Source: Siphonodentalium dalli (taxonomy: Eukaryota; Mollusca; Scaphopoda; Gadilida; Siphonodentaliidae). Taken from it: a DNA stretch of 64,000 nt. Every line of letters begins with the position of its first letter. The first letter of the stretch is position 1. This document shows positions 1 through 12,200 of this stretch, piece by piece. A program made the position numbers and the translations under genes. The notes under the pieces were generated by a model, which was not told where the DNA came from, did no database searches, and saw only the letters and a program-made list of their open reading frames with translations. The stretch covers positions 157,536,875 to 157,600,874 of the forward strand of contig CP136062.1 in assembly GCA_032622095.1 (NCBI GenBank). The letters are read 5' to 3'.

Positions 1-113
1 AGCGACAACTAAATTATATAAACAACTAAAGTCAAGAAACGACTAAATTCTAGAAGAAAATTATGTCCAGAAGAAACTAACATCGAGAAGCCCCTTATAA
101 TATGTCCTTTCAG

Positions 114-217
114 GAACTTTCACGTGTGGAATGAAGCGTACATGAGTCGACCAGATTTACCCAAGGGGTATGGAGGATGGCAGGCTTGCGATGCAACGCC
201 ACAGGAGGCCAGTGATG
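114..217 (+). CDS. Transglutaminase exon with catalytic His and Asp
   Basis: Begins after TTTCAG and ends before GTTAGT. It enters with one base of a split codon and leaves with one base. It encodes [15 protein letters not shown] followed by [17 protein letters not shown]. By family alignment the His of NFHVWNE and the Asp of CDATPQE are two members of the Cys-His-Asp triad. Confidence 0.96.
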
Positions 218-3200
218 GTTAGTCGATGTTTGTCTTATGGTTGTGTTGTTTGTACATCCAAGGCAACGTATTTTGATCTAATTACGTGCACCGAATTGAG
301 GGAAGGCGCACACTCGCGCTAACCTGGAGCCTAACCAATCAAAAGCAGTATAGTTATGTTGCATGGGTCTTCCCTAAAATCTGACATCGGCGACCGCCTT
401 TGGCTCTCGGGTGGTCAACGGTACTTTTGAATAATAGAGTTCGCAAAATAGAACACCGATGAACATTCGATATACACAGATTTGATTATATTGTTTTTTT
501 TTTGTTTTTTTTTGTTTTTTTGATGGATGAAGTGATATTATGTTTTTGATTTGGAACAAAGTTGTTGACGTCTCCTGAATGATCGGGCCCAATAAACACA
601 AGATGTTTAGCTATGTTATATATATATTATAGTAATCATATAGTACTAAAATTCAACATTTACCTTTAATCTGGTTATCTCAACTTTCGTCATCACCATC
701 CATGGTTAAGCGATAAGACACACTGATAATGTTAAAAGCAACTATTGTATCTAAAGTTGTCATGTTCCTGGTGCTTGGCTATTCTGAACGGATCGAGAAA
801 TTCCATTATATCTGTATAAACTTAAAAAAATGTATATATATTCAGGATAATTCGCGGATTTCATACCTTTTTGTTAACTGTAAATGCTACTCGGGATTCA
901 TATAAGTAGTCCTCGTTTACATGTTTATTGTTGTGGTCCTGTATATGTCTTGGTAATCACGCCCTGTTTGACCACGTGTATTACTCATCGTTTTGCAGGT
1001 GTTTACTGTTGCGGTCCTACATCTGTCCGAGCAATTAAGAATGGAGAGGTGCAGCAGCCACACGACGCCGGGTTCGTCTTCGCCGAAGTTAACGCTGATA
1101 AGGTGTATTGGAACGTTGGACCAGATGGCGGAACCGAGAGAATCCGTATTCTCGGCAAATCGTGAGTTTGTTCGAATGGATGTAATTTTTCTAGGACTAA
1201 GCCAGTTAATTGCGGAGTGAATCACCGCGACCCGACCATCCCCATCCGCTTGTTAAGTGCACGAGATCCAGGCCGTTTTCATACTCAATGTTAGCTGGTA
1301 TTCGGGACTCATACATTTCTTAAACGGTATTCGGGATTCAAATACAAAGCCATTTCGCGATTTGCTTACGACAAAGTGAGGTATTTGATGGATGGAATGA
1401 ACATGTTCAGCCTTGTTATCATTTAGGGTGCATTTACACTGATATAGAACTGTATACAGATCTGTATGAAGTCACGTGTCGCGCATTACTGTGATCACAA
1501 CATAATTACTAATAGTGAACGCGCGCTGATCAGCAATCTGGTAATTGACAATTCATTACGAGTCGTGTCAATTTAGGCCAGACATAAAAATGGATCAACT
1601 ATCAGCAGACAACAGCGATTTGGTATGTGCCGCATGTATTTAAAGTGTATCCTTATACCACTTGATAATGGTTCGAAGAAAGAATGAAAATCGCATAGGA
1701 ATACACAACAAACAACCGTGTGCACAAATAGAGAGGCTAGAGAGCACCCTTACAGCTTTAGATGGCGATTTCACCAATATTTAGGATTTCAGGTGATCAT
1801 CTATATATCTATAGGTCTCCTGTTTGACACCATCTGGGCAGTGGCCATTTTGGATCTGTATGAAATGGGTATCCACCCTACAACACCCTTTATTTGACCA
1901 AATGTAGTAGAAATTCCAACTGATGACAATTCCAATGGCAATGTTGACCAAATGTAGGACAATATTTTTTTCTTAAATTAACTAGCAGTTTTTGACTGGC
2001 CACGGGGAGGGACCAGGACACAATCTTTCCAAGTGTTGGAAATTTCCAACCTGACACCCGCCCCCATAAGGTTGGAAAACTTCCAGCTGATGGCCATTCC
2101 AGCCCAAAATTTTGATAAAAAGTAGGAAATTATGCAAATATTGGTCCGAAAACAATACCCCCCAATATAATGTTTGAACATCAAACTACAAGATCATTTT
2201 AAACCTATTGTTGGTTTGGAAATTACAACTAATGTTGTGTCAGGTATGAAATTTCCAACTGTTGAAAATTTTGACCAAAGTTGCCACGTCCCTGTCCGTG
2301 TTCAATATTCGAAATACACGGGTTGAAATGACAACGAACACTAAAACGCATTCGCCAAGCCTGAGTAACAATTAATCAAAACAGATTTGCCTGTCACAAT
2401 GATTCGGCGTTGACCGTGACGTATAGTGGACATGATTTTTGCTCACACGAACTAATACTGTTTTCATTCTGTGTGCATTTCTATATCAACCCGTTTACAC
2501 TAGTCTGCGTGTAGATCTGTGTACAGTTCTATGGCAATGTAAATGCACCCTTAACCAGACCCCTTCCGTTTATTTTGGCGTTAGATTGCCATTTGACAGG
2601 CATTCACTGTGCCGGAAAATAGAGTGATATGACAAGTGACGTCATGTAACGAAGAAAGCTTAAATTATAATCTAACGGATTACGGTAAATAAAATTATTA
2701 AATATATGAATAATTTCGGCTGAAGGTATAGGAAAACGGGATATATAGACTCCAACTGAACTATAAAATATGATGATATGAGAAAATGGGCCATTCGCGA
2801 CAAATTACGAGATTAATCGACTTCGAAAATGCAGGTGCTACGAAATTAGGAAAAACGAAAACTGTCAAATTAAAACGGTCAAACTGTGACAATCCGAAAC
2901 ACGTAAAGATGTCTAATGAGGTAATTGAGGAAGACAATTAAATGTTTATGAATTGAATCAATGATTATATACCACAAGAAACGTGAAATTCCGCCAGGAA
3001 AAGCAGCCTTTTATTTACAAGAATATCTTAAATTAGATAGCTACGAACCGAACGCCGGGATCACTTCATTTCGTATATCAAATACAGATCGATTAATATC
3101 CTGGATAAAGGTGATTGCATACATATACCATGAAAACTTGGGAAGTAGCCATCGGTATTGGGTGGGGTGGATTGAGAACGTTAAAGACGATGACCCAGTG

Positions 3201-6200
3201 AATGCCATTAGCAGATTAGCCGGAATGCGAAAATACTAATTGTCGCGTTCGAGTAATTTTTGGACAGTTTTCAAGAAAATGTGTCAAATAAATGTTATAT
3301 TATATACATACTAGTGCCGTATACTCCATTTAAGTCATTGTATAGTCAGTCACTAGGCAGTGAGTGGCTTGAGTTTACGCCCCGTATCAACATAATCTGT
3401 TTCACGATCATGTCTGCCACGCGTTGCCTAATCCACTATACGTGAATTATTTTGATTACGTCTTGTACACGGAAATTCGTAATTTAATTTATGGCTTCAG
3501 CCATAAATTAAATTTATATCAAATTATTAAATTTGATTTTAAGATAAACAACCTGGACGGCGGACGCAGCAGGAATTCTCACACCTAAAATATATGGCGG
3601 ATACTCCCCAGTCAAAATAAATACTTGTACACGAAGCAAGCACATGTTCAAACGTTCAGAGTTTCCATGAGATGAGCCTTTTACTCTCAGAACCAAAAGA
3701 CCGCAAATTGTTGCAATTCAGCACATCGATGACCATAATGCCATCACCACCGATATAAGGAGATTATTGCCTAATAAAGTTAATCAACATATGTATTTAT
3801 CCACAAGTATGCTGTGAGTGAAATTACTCTGGCATTCGAAAGATGAGTTTGTTGAACAATACAGGAATACGATGAGTGAAGAACATATTAAAATCACTAA
3901 AATAACGTAAAATCAGAAGGATAAACTCATCAATATTCTTGAAAGAGAAAAAAATTGTTGAACAGGATAATGCATCTCTGCGGAGATGAATTCAAATTGA
4001 AAGAAGAGAACATCAGCTGTGACTACAAAAAGAACAATAAATATATCGAGATATCAGTGATAATTGCAGATATGGAACGCTAAAGTTCAACTTCGACCCA
4101 CTGTACAGCTTCGAAAGCAATAAACATTAAGGACGATTCAACACATGATAGAACCTTTTTATGATAAGACAACCCTTCTTGATTGCGGGAACCATTGCAT
4201 ATATGTTTATTCCTGTCATAATAACTGACATCCCAATTAAAATTTAGTGCAATTATCTACTTGTTATCATGGGTGGCTATGCATTTTCACAATAGTAAAT
4301 TATGGGAATACAAGCACCTCTAAATAACTTTGCACCCAACCACTATTATCAATTCTGATGCAATTCATCCCTGTACTATTATTTGGGTTAAGCAACACTC
4401 ACTACAATTTGTTTATTATGATACACGCATTATAACTGACGATAACCCATTTAGTTAGCAAATAGCTTCTATGAAAGTTAATAGATCTTCATAATAGATG
4501 CTTACCAATTTTTATCAATGATGATTAAGTTTTTACTAATAGAAGTGACTGTGCCAAATGGATGTTATGCACTCTTTCTAACGCGTTTCTTAGTTTAACC
4601 TCAACGAATCTTTTCGGAAATGAAAACTCCAATGTTAAGTCTCAAGCATTTTAGTATGGACCTCTTGCATTAGAAACTTTGGCTGACTATATAAATACGT
4701 GGGAAATATTTTTTACGAAAGTGGTATCAGATCAGATAAAGCCAAAAAATGGGGCGATGCACTGAAATGTGACTTGAAGGAACTGGCAATAATATCTCTC
4801 AGAAAATGAATGCCATTAGTTAACTGGATCCTATCCTCAAATATGTATCAGAAAGAAGGATTCTGACTTGAAAATAAATTTTTACTGAATTGATATCCTA
4901 TTCAAATCCTGTGGGTACACAATATATACACCAGTACTAAAAGAAGGCTTGGAGAAAAGCAACAAACATAGCAGTCAATTCAGAAGTGGAGCGTTACCGG
5001 TGTGCTTGAAGATTGTTCGTGTGTTATTTAACTTCCACCAATAGTTGATGGATCTCAAAAGCAGAACTGATGGAACAAAACAGCATATACTTTGTATCTC
5101 AGCTCTTGAAGATATGACCCGTAATTGTTTAAAACCGAATCCGTCGTGGTCTAACAATATGGTCAAAAATGCTAAATTTGTAATAATAAACTAGTTACTT
5201 TTGATGAATCACAATTCAAAGGTACATGTAAATGTGTGACTACTTACAACAAAAAGTTACTAGAATATAACAAAATGAAGGTCTCAAATTGTGGGAAATT
5301 TGTATTTCTAGTTGTAAAATTGTCATAGGATCAAAATTAAACTCACCTGGCAAAATGTGTGGACAATTACTTTTAAGAGAATATGTTTATTTTCCACACG
5401 AATTATTACCTTTCGTCGTACAGCTGTATGGCACGAATTATTATCGATGAGTATTTTATTAAACAATACGCATCCCACTTCCATATACTCGTTTACACCC
5501 TAAATATAGTTGGATAAGAAGTTATCCAACAGTCAATCAACCGCTGTATGCCCACATCACCTATCTACGTTATCACCCTATGTTAGTAGCCCACTCCCCT
5601 CATTTGCGGGAACTCCTATATACACTATAAAATGTTATATTTTAAAGGATCAGATAAGAAATTATAATTTATAAGCTGCACAGCTAACGCAATATCATAG
5701 GTTGATGCTAAATGAAGAGCGGTGACTAAATCATTTGCCGTATCATGCCTCGCAAATTTTATATCACGATGAACGCATTGAACGGGGAAACGTGTACCAG
5801 TACAAATTGAGCAACATAACCATAAGATATTCCCATTATATCTGTAATAAGTCTTACTGTTATGTTCCTTTTCCGTCATGGTATGCATACATTTATTTTA
5901 TACACATATCACGTGAACAATTTACATATATGGCGGCAGAATGATCGGCCATTTTACTATCCTGTATCCTTTGTTGCCATATAGAAAGCCGAGGGATCCC
6001 TCTCGGTTACCAGTCGACCCTTCATACTAGTATTTTCCTGCTAGTCCGGTGGGTCGATGTGGTGCTATCCACTCAGTTTGTAGTTACTAGGTCTGACATC
6101 CCCGTTGCCATAATGGCATAAACCATAAAACAATTACTTTTAAGAGAATATGTTTATTTTTCACACGAATTATTACCTTTCGTCATACATTTGTATGGCA

Positions 6201-9200
6201 CGAATCATTATCGATGTGTATTTTATTAAATAATACGCATCCCACTTCCATAATACTCGTTTAAGTAGGACTTATAATATACTAAAACCTGACTAATGGT
6301 AACTACTTTTTTCTCCAGGGTTGGGAAATTCATAAGCACCAAACGGCCCGGGAAATCAAATTCAAACACAAATAGGTGGTGGTTACAAGACCCAGATCGC
6401 GAAGACGTAACGGACAAGTATAAATATGAGGAAGGTAAGTCGGTCATATGCTCCTATAATGAGTTGATGTTTAAACACTTATGTACTAAATATTCATTGA
6501 TGAATAGTTCCCTTTGGTCAATTGTTTTACTTATTATCTGATCATTTTCCACTAATGAATATGAATCATTCTGCTGTTGAATTATCTAGAGTTCTGTCTG
6601 TCGTCTGCTTTAGTTACCTGAACACCCCTCCAAACGCATAACATACCATTTCAATGTACACTTTTATTACTGAAGGGTGAATCCATTCAGTATATCAAGA
6701 GTTAAACATGGACGTAGCGACAGGGGTTCGTGGCATAATTTGTAACACAACATAGCTGGAAATTTCAGGCCAACAATACATTGAATTTGACGTGATAGTT
6801 GGACATTCCAACCAATATGTGGTGGAAAATGTTTTATGTATAGACCACATCATGTACATGTCGAATATTTTTCAAATTGTCCAAACTGGTGGACTGAAAT
6901 AGCTTGAATGCCAATATAAACGCTTTGCTTAAATCCAGACAAAAACTGCAATATATCATAACACCATACACCACTGTATAGCAATGAAAGTCACAAATAG
7001 GTCGCAGTTTTACGATTGCTAGTTATCATATTGGGTACGGGGCCCATGACCTATAACTCAGTTTAGCCCAAATGTGAATTTTTATGTCATGCCTGCCGAT
7101 CAATGAAACACTGATCAACATACATACAGGCATGACATGAACATGTTCATGTATGGAACTGAAAAAAAGGCTCCATTATATGACCTGTTCGAACGAGGAG
7201 AGCGATGCTCTCTTGGGGCAAATCTGACATGTTCAACACGCGGTACGGAAACCCGACACATACACCTGGATTAAACATGGAAATACCGGGATTTTCCCTG
7301 GTGACATTACTTATCACTGGATTTTTTTGGATTGGATTGTTTATTTGCACAAATTAAATACATAATACAAAAAACTTAATAATATATCCTGAAAATTTGC
7401 ACAAGAGCGGCATGGCCAATACAGGCCGTCTTCTTGTCGCCCCTTATACACAACAAAGAATAAGTAGATGGCGATCATATTGTTGTGTGACAATCGAGAT
7501 GTTGCATGATGGTCAGCTGTTGTTGAGATAAGTTGTTACACTTTTGGGGTTGTGTTTTATTTATCCATTTTGTTCGGGCAGCTATGATTAAATATATGTC
7601 TATACAATTATGTGTCCATGGATGTGTGCCCATAAATGGTGAGCCATCCAGGGTTACGGCACGTAATGGAGGTTAACCCAGATGGATATCATGTATTGGT
7701 GTAAAAAAGGACACTTGCAACATTCTACAATGATTTAACCGGGGTACGTTTTATATGCATGTACTTGTCCTCTCTCTAACCGTGTACATGTAAGCAGAAT
7801 ACACGGCGAGTTAACCATGGTAACCATCTATCAACTTAAACATAATTGCATGACAGGTTCGACCGAGGAGAGATCTGCTGTGTTGAGGGCAAATCAGACA
7901 GGCTCCACACGATCGGATATATATGCAACTCCGGACTCATCCGTAAGTATTATACTCTACCCATACACTCGTATGACAAATGTGCAGCCCTGAACACAAT
8001 CATTATTCAGTTTTTATCTTAAACATATTTATGTAGTATATGTGTACTTTAATATAAGTACATAAATTGTATATCAATTTTTACACAATAAATGGGTCAG
8101 TTACTACACATTTATACACAAAGGTGTGCATAAAATCAACATACATGTATATCCCTTACACATTGTCTGTAGATTCTTACATATACAAATCGTTGACAAG
8201 AATGTAAGTATTCCGACCTGTGGGTATATAGTATCGATGTTCCATATTTCATGGCGTACAATGGTACGTAATATTATGCTCTGTAATGTGTGAATGTTTG
8301 TTTTAGATGAACAGCCCACTGCAGGGTCGTGGCGTGGTTGCATAATGTTAGTATTACCGTATTACAATAATCATACAAAATATTCTAAGGACAGTAATCG
8401 CCATGAAAGTTTTAACAAATAATTCCTTGTATATCATTAATACTATACCCACAAGTCGGAAATCTGAACTTACATTCCTTGTCTACGAACGCTGTAGATT
8501 GTATTCCGAAAAAGATTCTCAAACAATATGGCCGTCCTGCAGCAAACTATATGAAACTGAAGGCACCACAATGCGCATGCTGTAGGTTCTTACACATTTG
8601 TGTGCAACAAAAAATACACAATATGTATAGAACGGCATTTGATCAATGTATATATATATTTATATGTAAAACTACACATTGATGTGTGTATTAACCGGGT
8701 TTACACATTTGATGTGTAATTGTTTCTACACATTAGCTATAAAAGTGTAATGTCACACGGATTCTTGACAATCAATTAATGTTCCTGTACACAATGAAAC
8801 TTTTTACGAATGGATGAATTAATATCCTCAAATTAAATGATCAGACATAGTTGTATGTGACCTATATCTGACTGCTGGCACTGCGTTAAAGCAGTCAGTG
8901 GTAAAATATTCCGAAAAAAAACCAATTTTTGGTCAATACTCGAAAATCATGAATTTTGGGGTGGGGGAAACATGAAAAAATCTGCACTAAACGGCTGAGA
9001 CTTGCAAATTGAGCCTTAGTTAATACATATATCTTGCAGGATGTTACGTTCGAGCTTGTTGAATATGAAGACATTGGCTATGGCAAACCATTCGATGTCC
9101 ATCTGAAAATAAAAAACACAAGAGATGTAACGCGGACTGTTTCTGGAAAACTCAGCGTCTCTAGTTTTTTCTACACCGGCGTTCATGCTAACCTGATTAA

Positions 9201-12200
9201 ATCCGAGCATTTTAATGTGGTTTTGAAAGGAAATGCAGGTTCGTTTGCTACGTTTTGTTTTACACTATAGTGTGCTTGTATTACTTTAGTCCATGATTTC
9301 AGATATCACCCTGATAAAAAACAACTTGATGTTGCAAACGGTGTCATATATAATCTTACATTAATTTAGCAGTTATCATATTTGTTGGACTATTTTCCCT
9401 GTCTCTCATTATCCTCAATATCGCGACATAAACATTTCATAACAAAATGCATTTCAGTTTAAATGTACACATATGTCCTTTGTCAGCGATGTTGTGACAG
9501 ACTGATGACAATGTACTTTCACATTTTTTTTACGAGAAACAAGTCTGTTTAACAAAAGAAGGTCCCCATGTGTCGTGTATACTACACTGGCGTATATCAG
9601 GCACGTATATACATATATGGGGTCAGCGCATAATGGTATAGTGCGGATGGGGAGGACAGCGGTGCGTGTTATAAGTCATTCTCTATAAACAAATTTCCTT
9701 TTGAAATATAATTTATACAACAGTCGACTGAATGCATCTATTACTTCTTGCAGACAAAGAGATAAAGTTGCCTGTATCGTATGCTGAATACGGTGATAAA
9801 CTTGTGCAGCACTGCATGTTGAAGCACTCTGTCCTGTGCAGGGTGGAGGAGACGAAACAAGTGCACGCCGACCAGGACGACTTCCGGCTGCGCAAACCGC
9901 ATCTCACCATTAAGGTTTGGCTACATAATAATCTAAATTAGTCGAATTCCCATAGTTCAAATGGCTGTGGCAGTTTGAAATTATACCGCATGGCGGGCTA
10001 TATCATCACTAAATTTACCCTCTGTGGACCTCATTCTATTTAAGCCTCATCAAATTATCTTTATTATCAAATTAACTAGTTTGTTTGGAACAGCACACAA
10101 TTCACCATCTGGGAACTTAAATCTGAGTCTATTTATCCCCACAATGAGGTCCACATAAGGTGAATTTAGTAATACTAGCCCGATGTGCGTAGTGTCACTA
10201 AATTCACCCTCTGTGGTTCTCATTCTGAAATACAATGACAAGATCTTACTTCACAAAACCACTGGTATCTAAAAGGTACTGTTACAGTTAGAGTTGCATT
10301 GCTGATCAATGTATAATTAGTATAATAAGATGCTAAAGGTTGTACCAATATTGACATTAAACATTTGAAAAGGTCAAAGCATTGCAAAATATTCTAATAT
10401 TTCGACTAAATATTCGAATTTAGTTCACGATTAGCAATGTTTGTTGACAAATCACTTTAACAGTTATGTTTACATAACAATGGTTTCAAAATGCGACATT
10501 TTGTTTTTGGATAGCTTTCAATAATTAATTAGCAACACAGCGTATATATTTGGAGGTGTGGGCTTTTAACCCATTCCTATATACTGATTACCTAAACAGG
10601 GGTTGGGGTTGCTTTCCGGCAATGACCGAATTTGACCCCCAAGTGGTAAAATAACCCACAAGGAGTGGCAAAATTGCCCCATAAGGAGTGGCAACATTGC
10701 CCTATGTGTGGTAAAATTGCCCTCGAAAAAGTGGAGACACTGGCCCCAAAAATGGAACTTATATACCTCTTAACTTGTTATGGTAAGTTAATTGCCCTCA
10801 CCACGAGGTGCAGTCAGCCACATAAAGAGTAAGAGCAACCCACGATGGGGGCAGATTTGCACACTAAATGGGGCAGATCTAACACCCTGTTGTGTAGTGT
10901 GTATTATGCGTGATGGTACATACGTGACTGTGTGAATGTAATTTATCTAAAATGTCTTATATACAGACAATAACGAGTATGATGATAATTAAGTAAGCTA
11001 CGCCAGCGTAACATTTCACACTAGATGTTATGCGGAGTTTATCAACTGGCCACGCTCGACTTCCGCACCTTGATATGAGGAACACTACAATATGATATGA
11101 ATTGATGCATGGAGATGGCAGTGTTCAATCTAAACCTCCTTGTGTTTGCATTATAGGCACCGAAGGACATAGCGGTCAACAAGAAGTTCTCGACGGGAAT
11201 ATCATTCACCAATCCTTTGCCCACAACCCTCACAAACTGTCAACTTGTCGTTGAGGGATCTGGTATCCAGAAGGCAATATCACTGCGACAGCCGTAAGTA
11301 TTATACAGTTATTGCATGGTTTCGAGGTTTTATCAACCCGATGAAGTTAATATTCACCGAGGCTGCAGGCCGAGGTGAATAATAACTTCCAAGGGATGAC
11401 AAATCATCATGTCAACCTCGAAACACCGCAATAAGTGTTTTATTGTATGATATATACCAATGTTATCAAGCCACTTTAGGCCTGAAACGCATCACCCCGT
11501 GTATATATTATGTGCATGGATCTATCAAATGCAAAACAATGTAGATACTTTATCATTGGAAAAAACCCAGGGAATTACAATTACTATTAATAACTCATGA
11601 CGTAGCATGGCTTGCTATTTACCCGTCTTGTCTATTTATAGCACAATCCAGTATATATCGTGATTTATCAACTTCTTTTCCGTGTGATTGAGTAACGTAT
11701 TTTAGAAGAAAGTTTATGATAATATAATAATCTATTTTAATTGCCAGTTATATAGTAACATGTAAACCCACAGATGCTGTTCTCTTCCCTGTAATTTCTG
11801 TATTTCTTCAGAGGTTTAGGATAATAAGTTAGTCAACATGATCATATGACAATGCTCTCGGGTTACATTTTTCTAGTTAACGTGAATGCTATTTAAGCTT
11901 TAAATTGAGATTTTTTTTAAATTCACGAATGTGGCGCCTCCTTGGTCATAGTAATTTTCCATTGTATCCAGCTGTTGTATCCCAAATAGATGATACTGTA
12001 ACATTAGCAGGTATACGTTAATGGCTCTCTCTATTCACACATGAGTAGGGAAAAATCGTGGCAGCCATTAATAACAAAAAAGAAAGACATATATTTTCAT
12101 AATTTTTCCAAACATAAATCGTATCCTCGCTCCCAGAAGACTGATAGACAATAGTTAACTGTTCTGAGTAGCGTACGGTTTTTCTCTTCGAATGAACTGC

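Noticed and set aside
884-1165. Longer 93-codon reading of the second transglutaminase exon from an upstream ATG
   Set aside because: The part before 999 is intron; the acceptor TTTTGCAG and the phase with the previous exon fix the start.
5980-6060. CCGAGGGATCCCTCTCGG-type stem as an RNA gene
   Set aside because: Short stem with no larger conserved structure that I can recognise.
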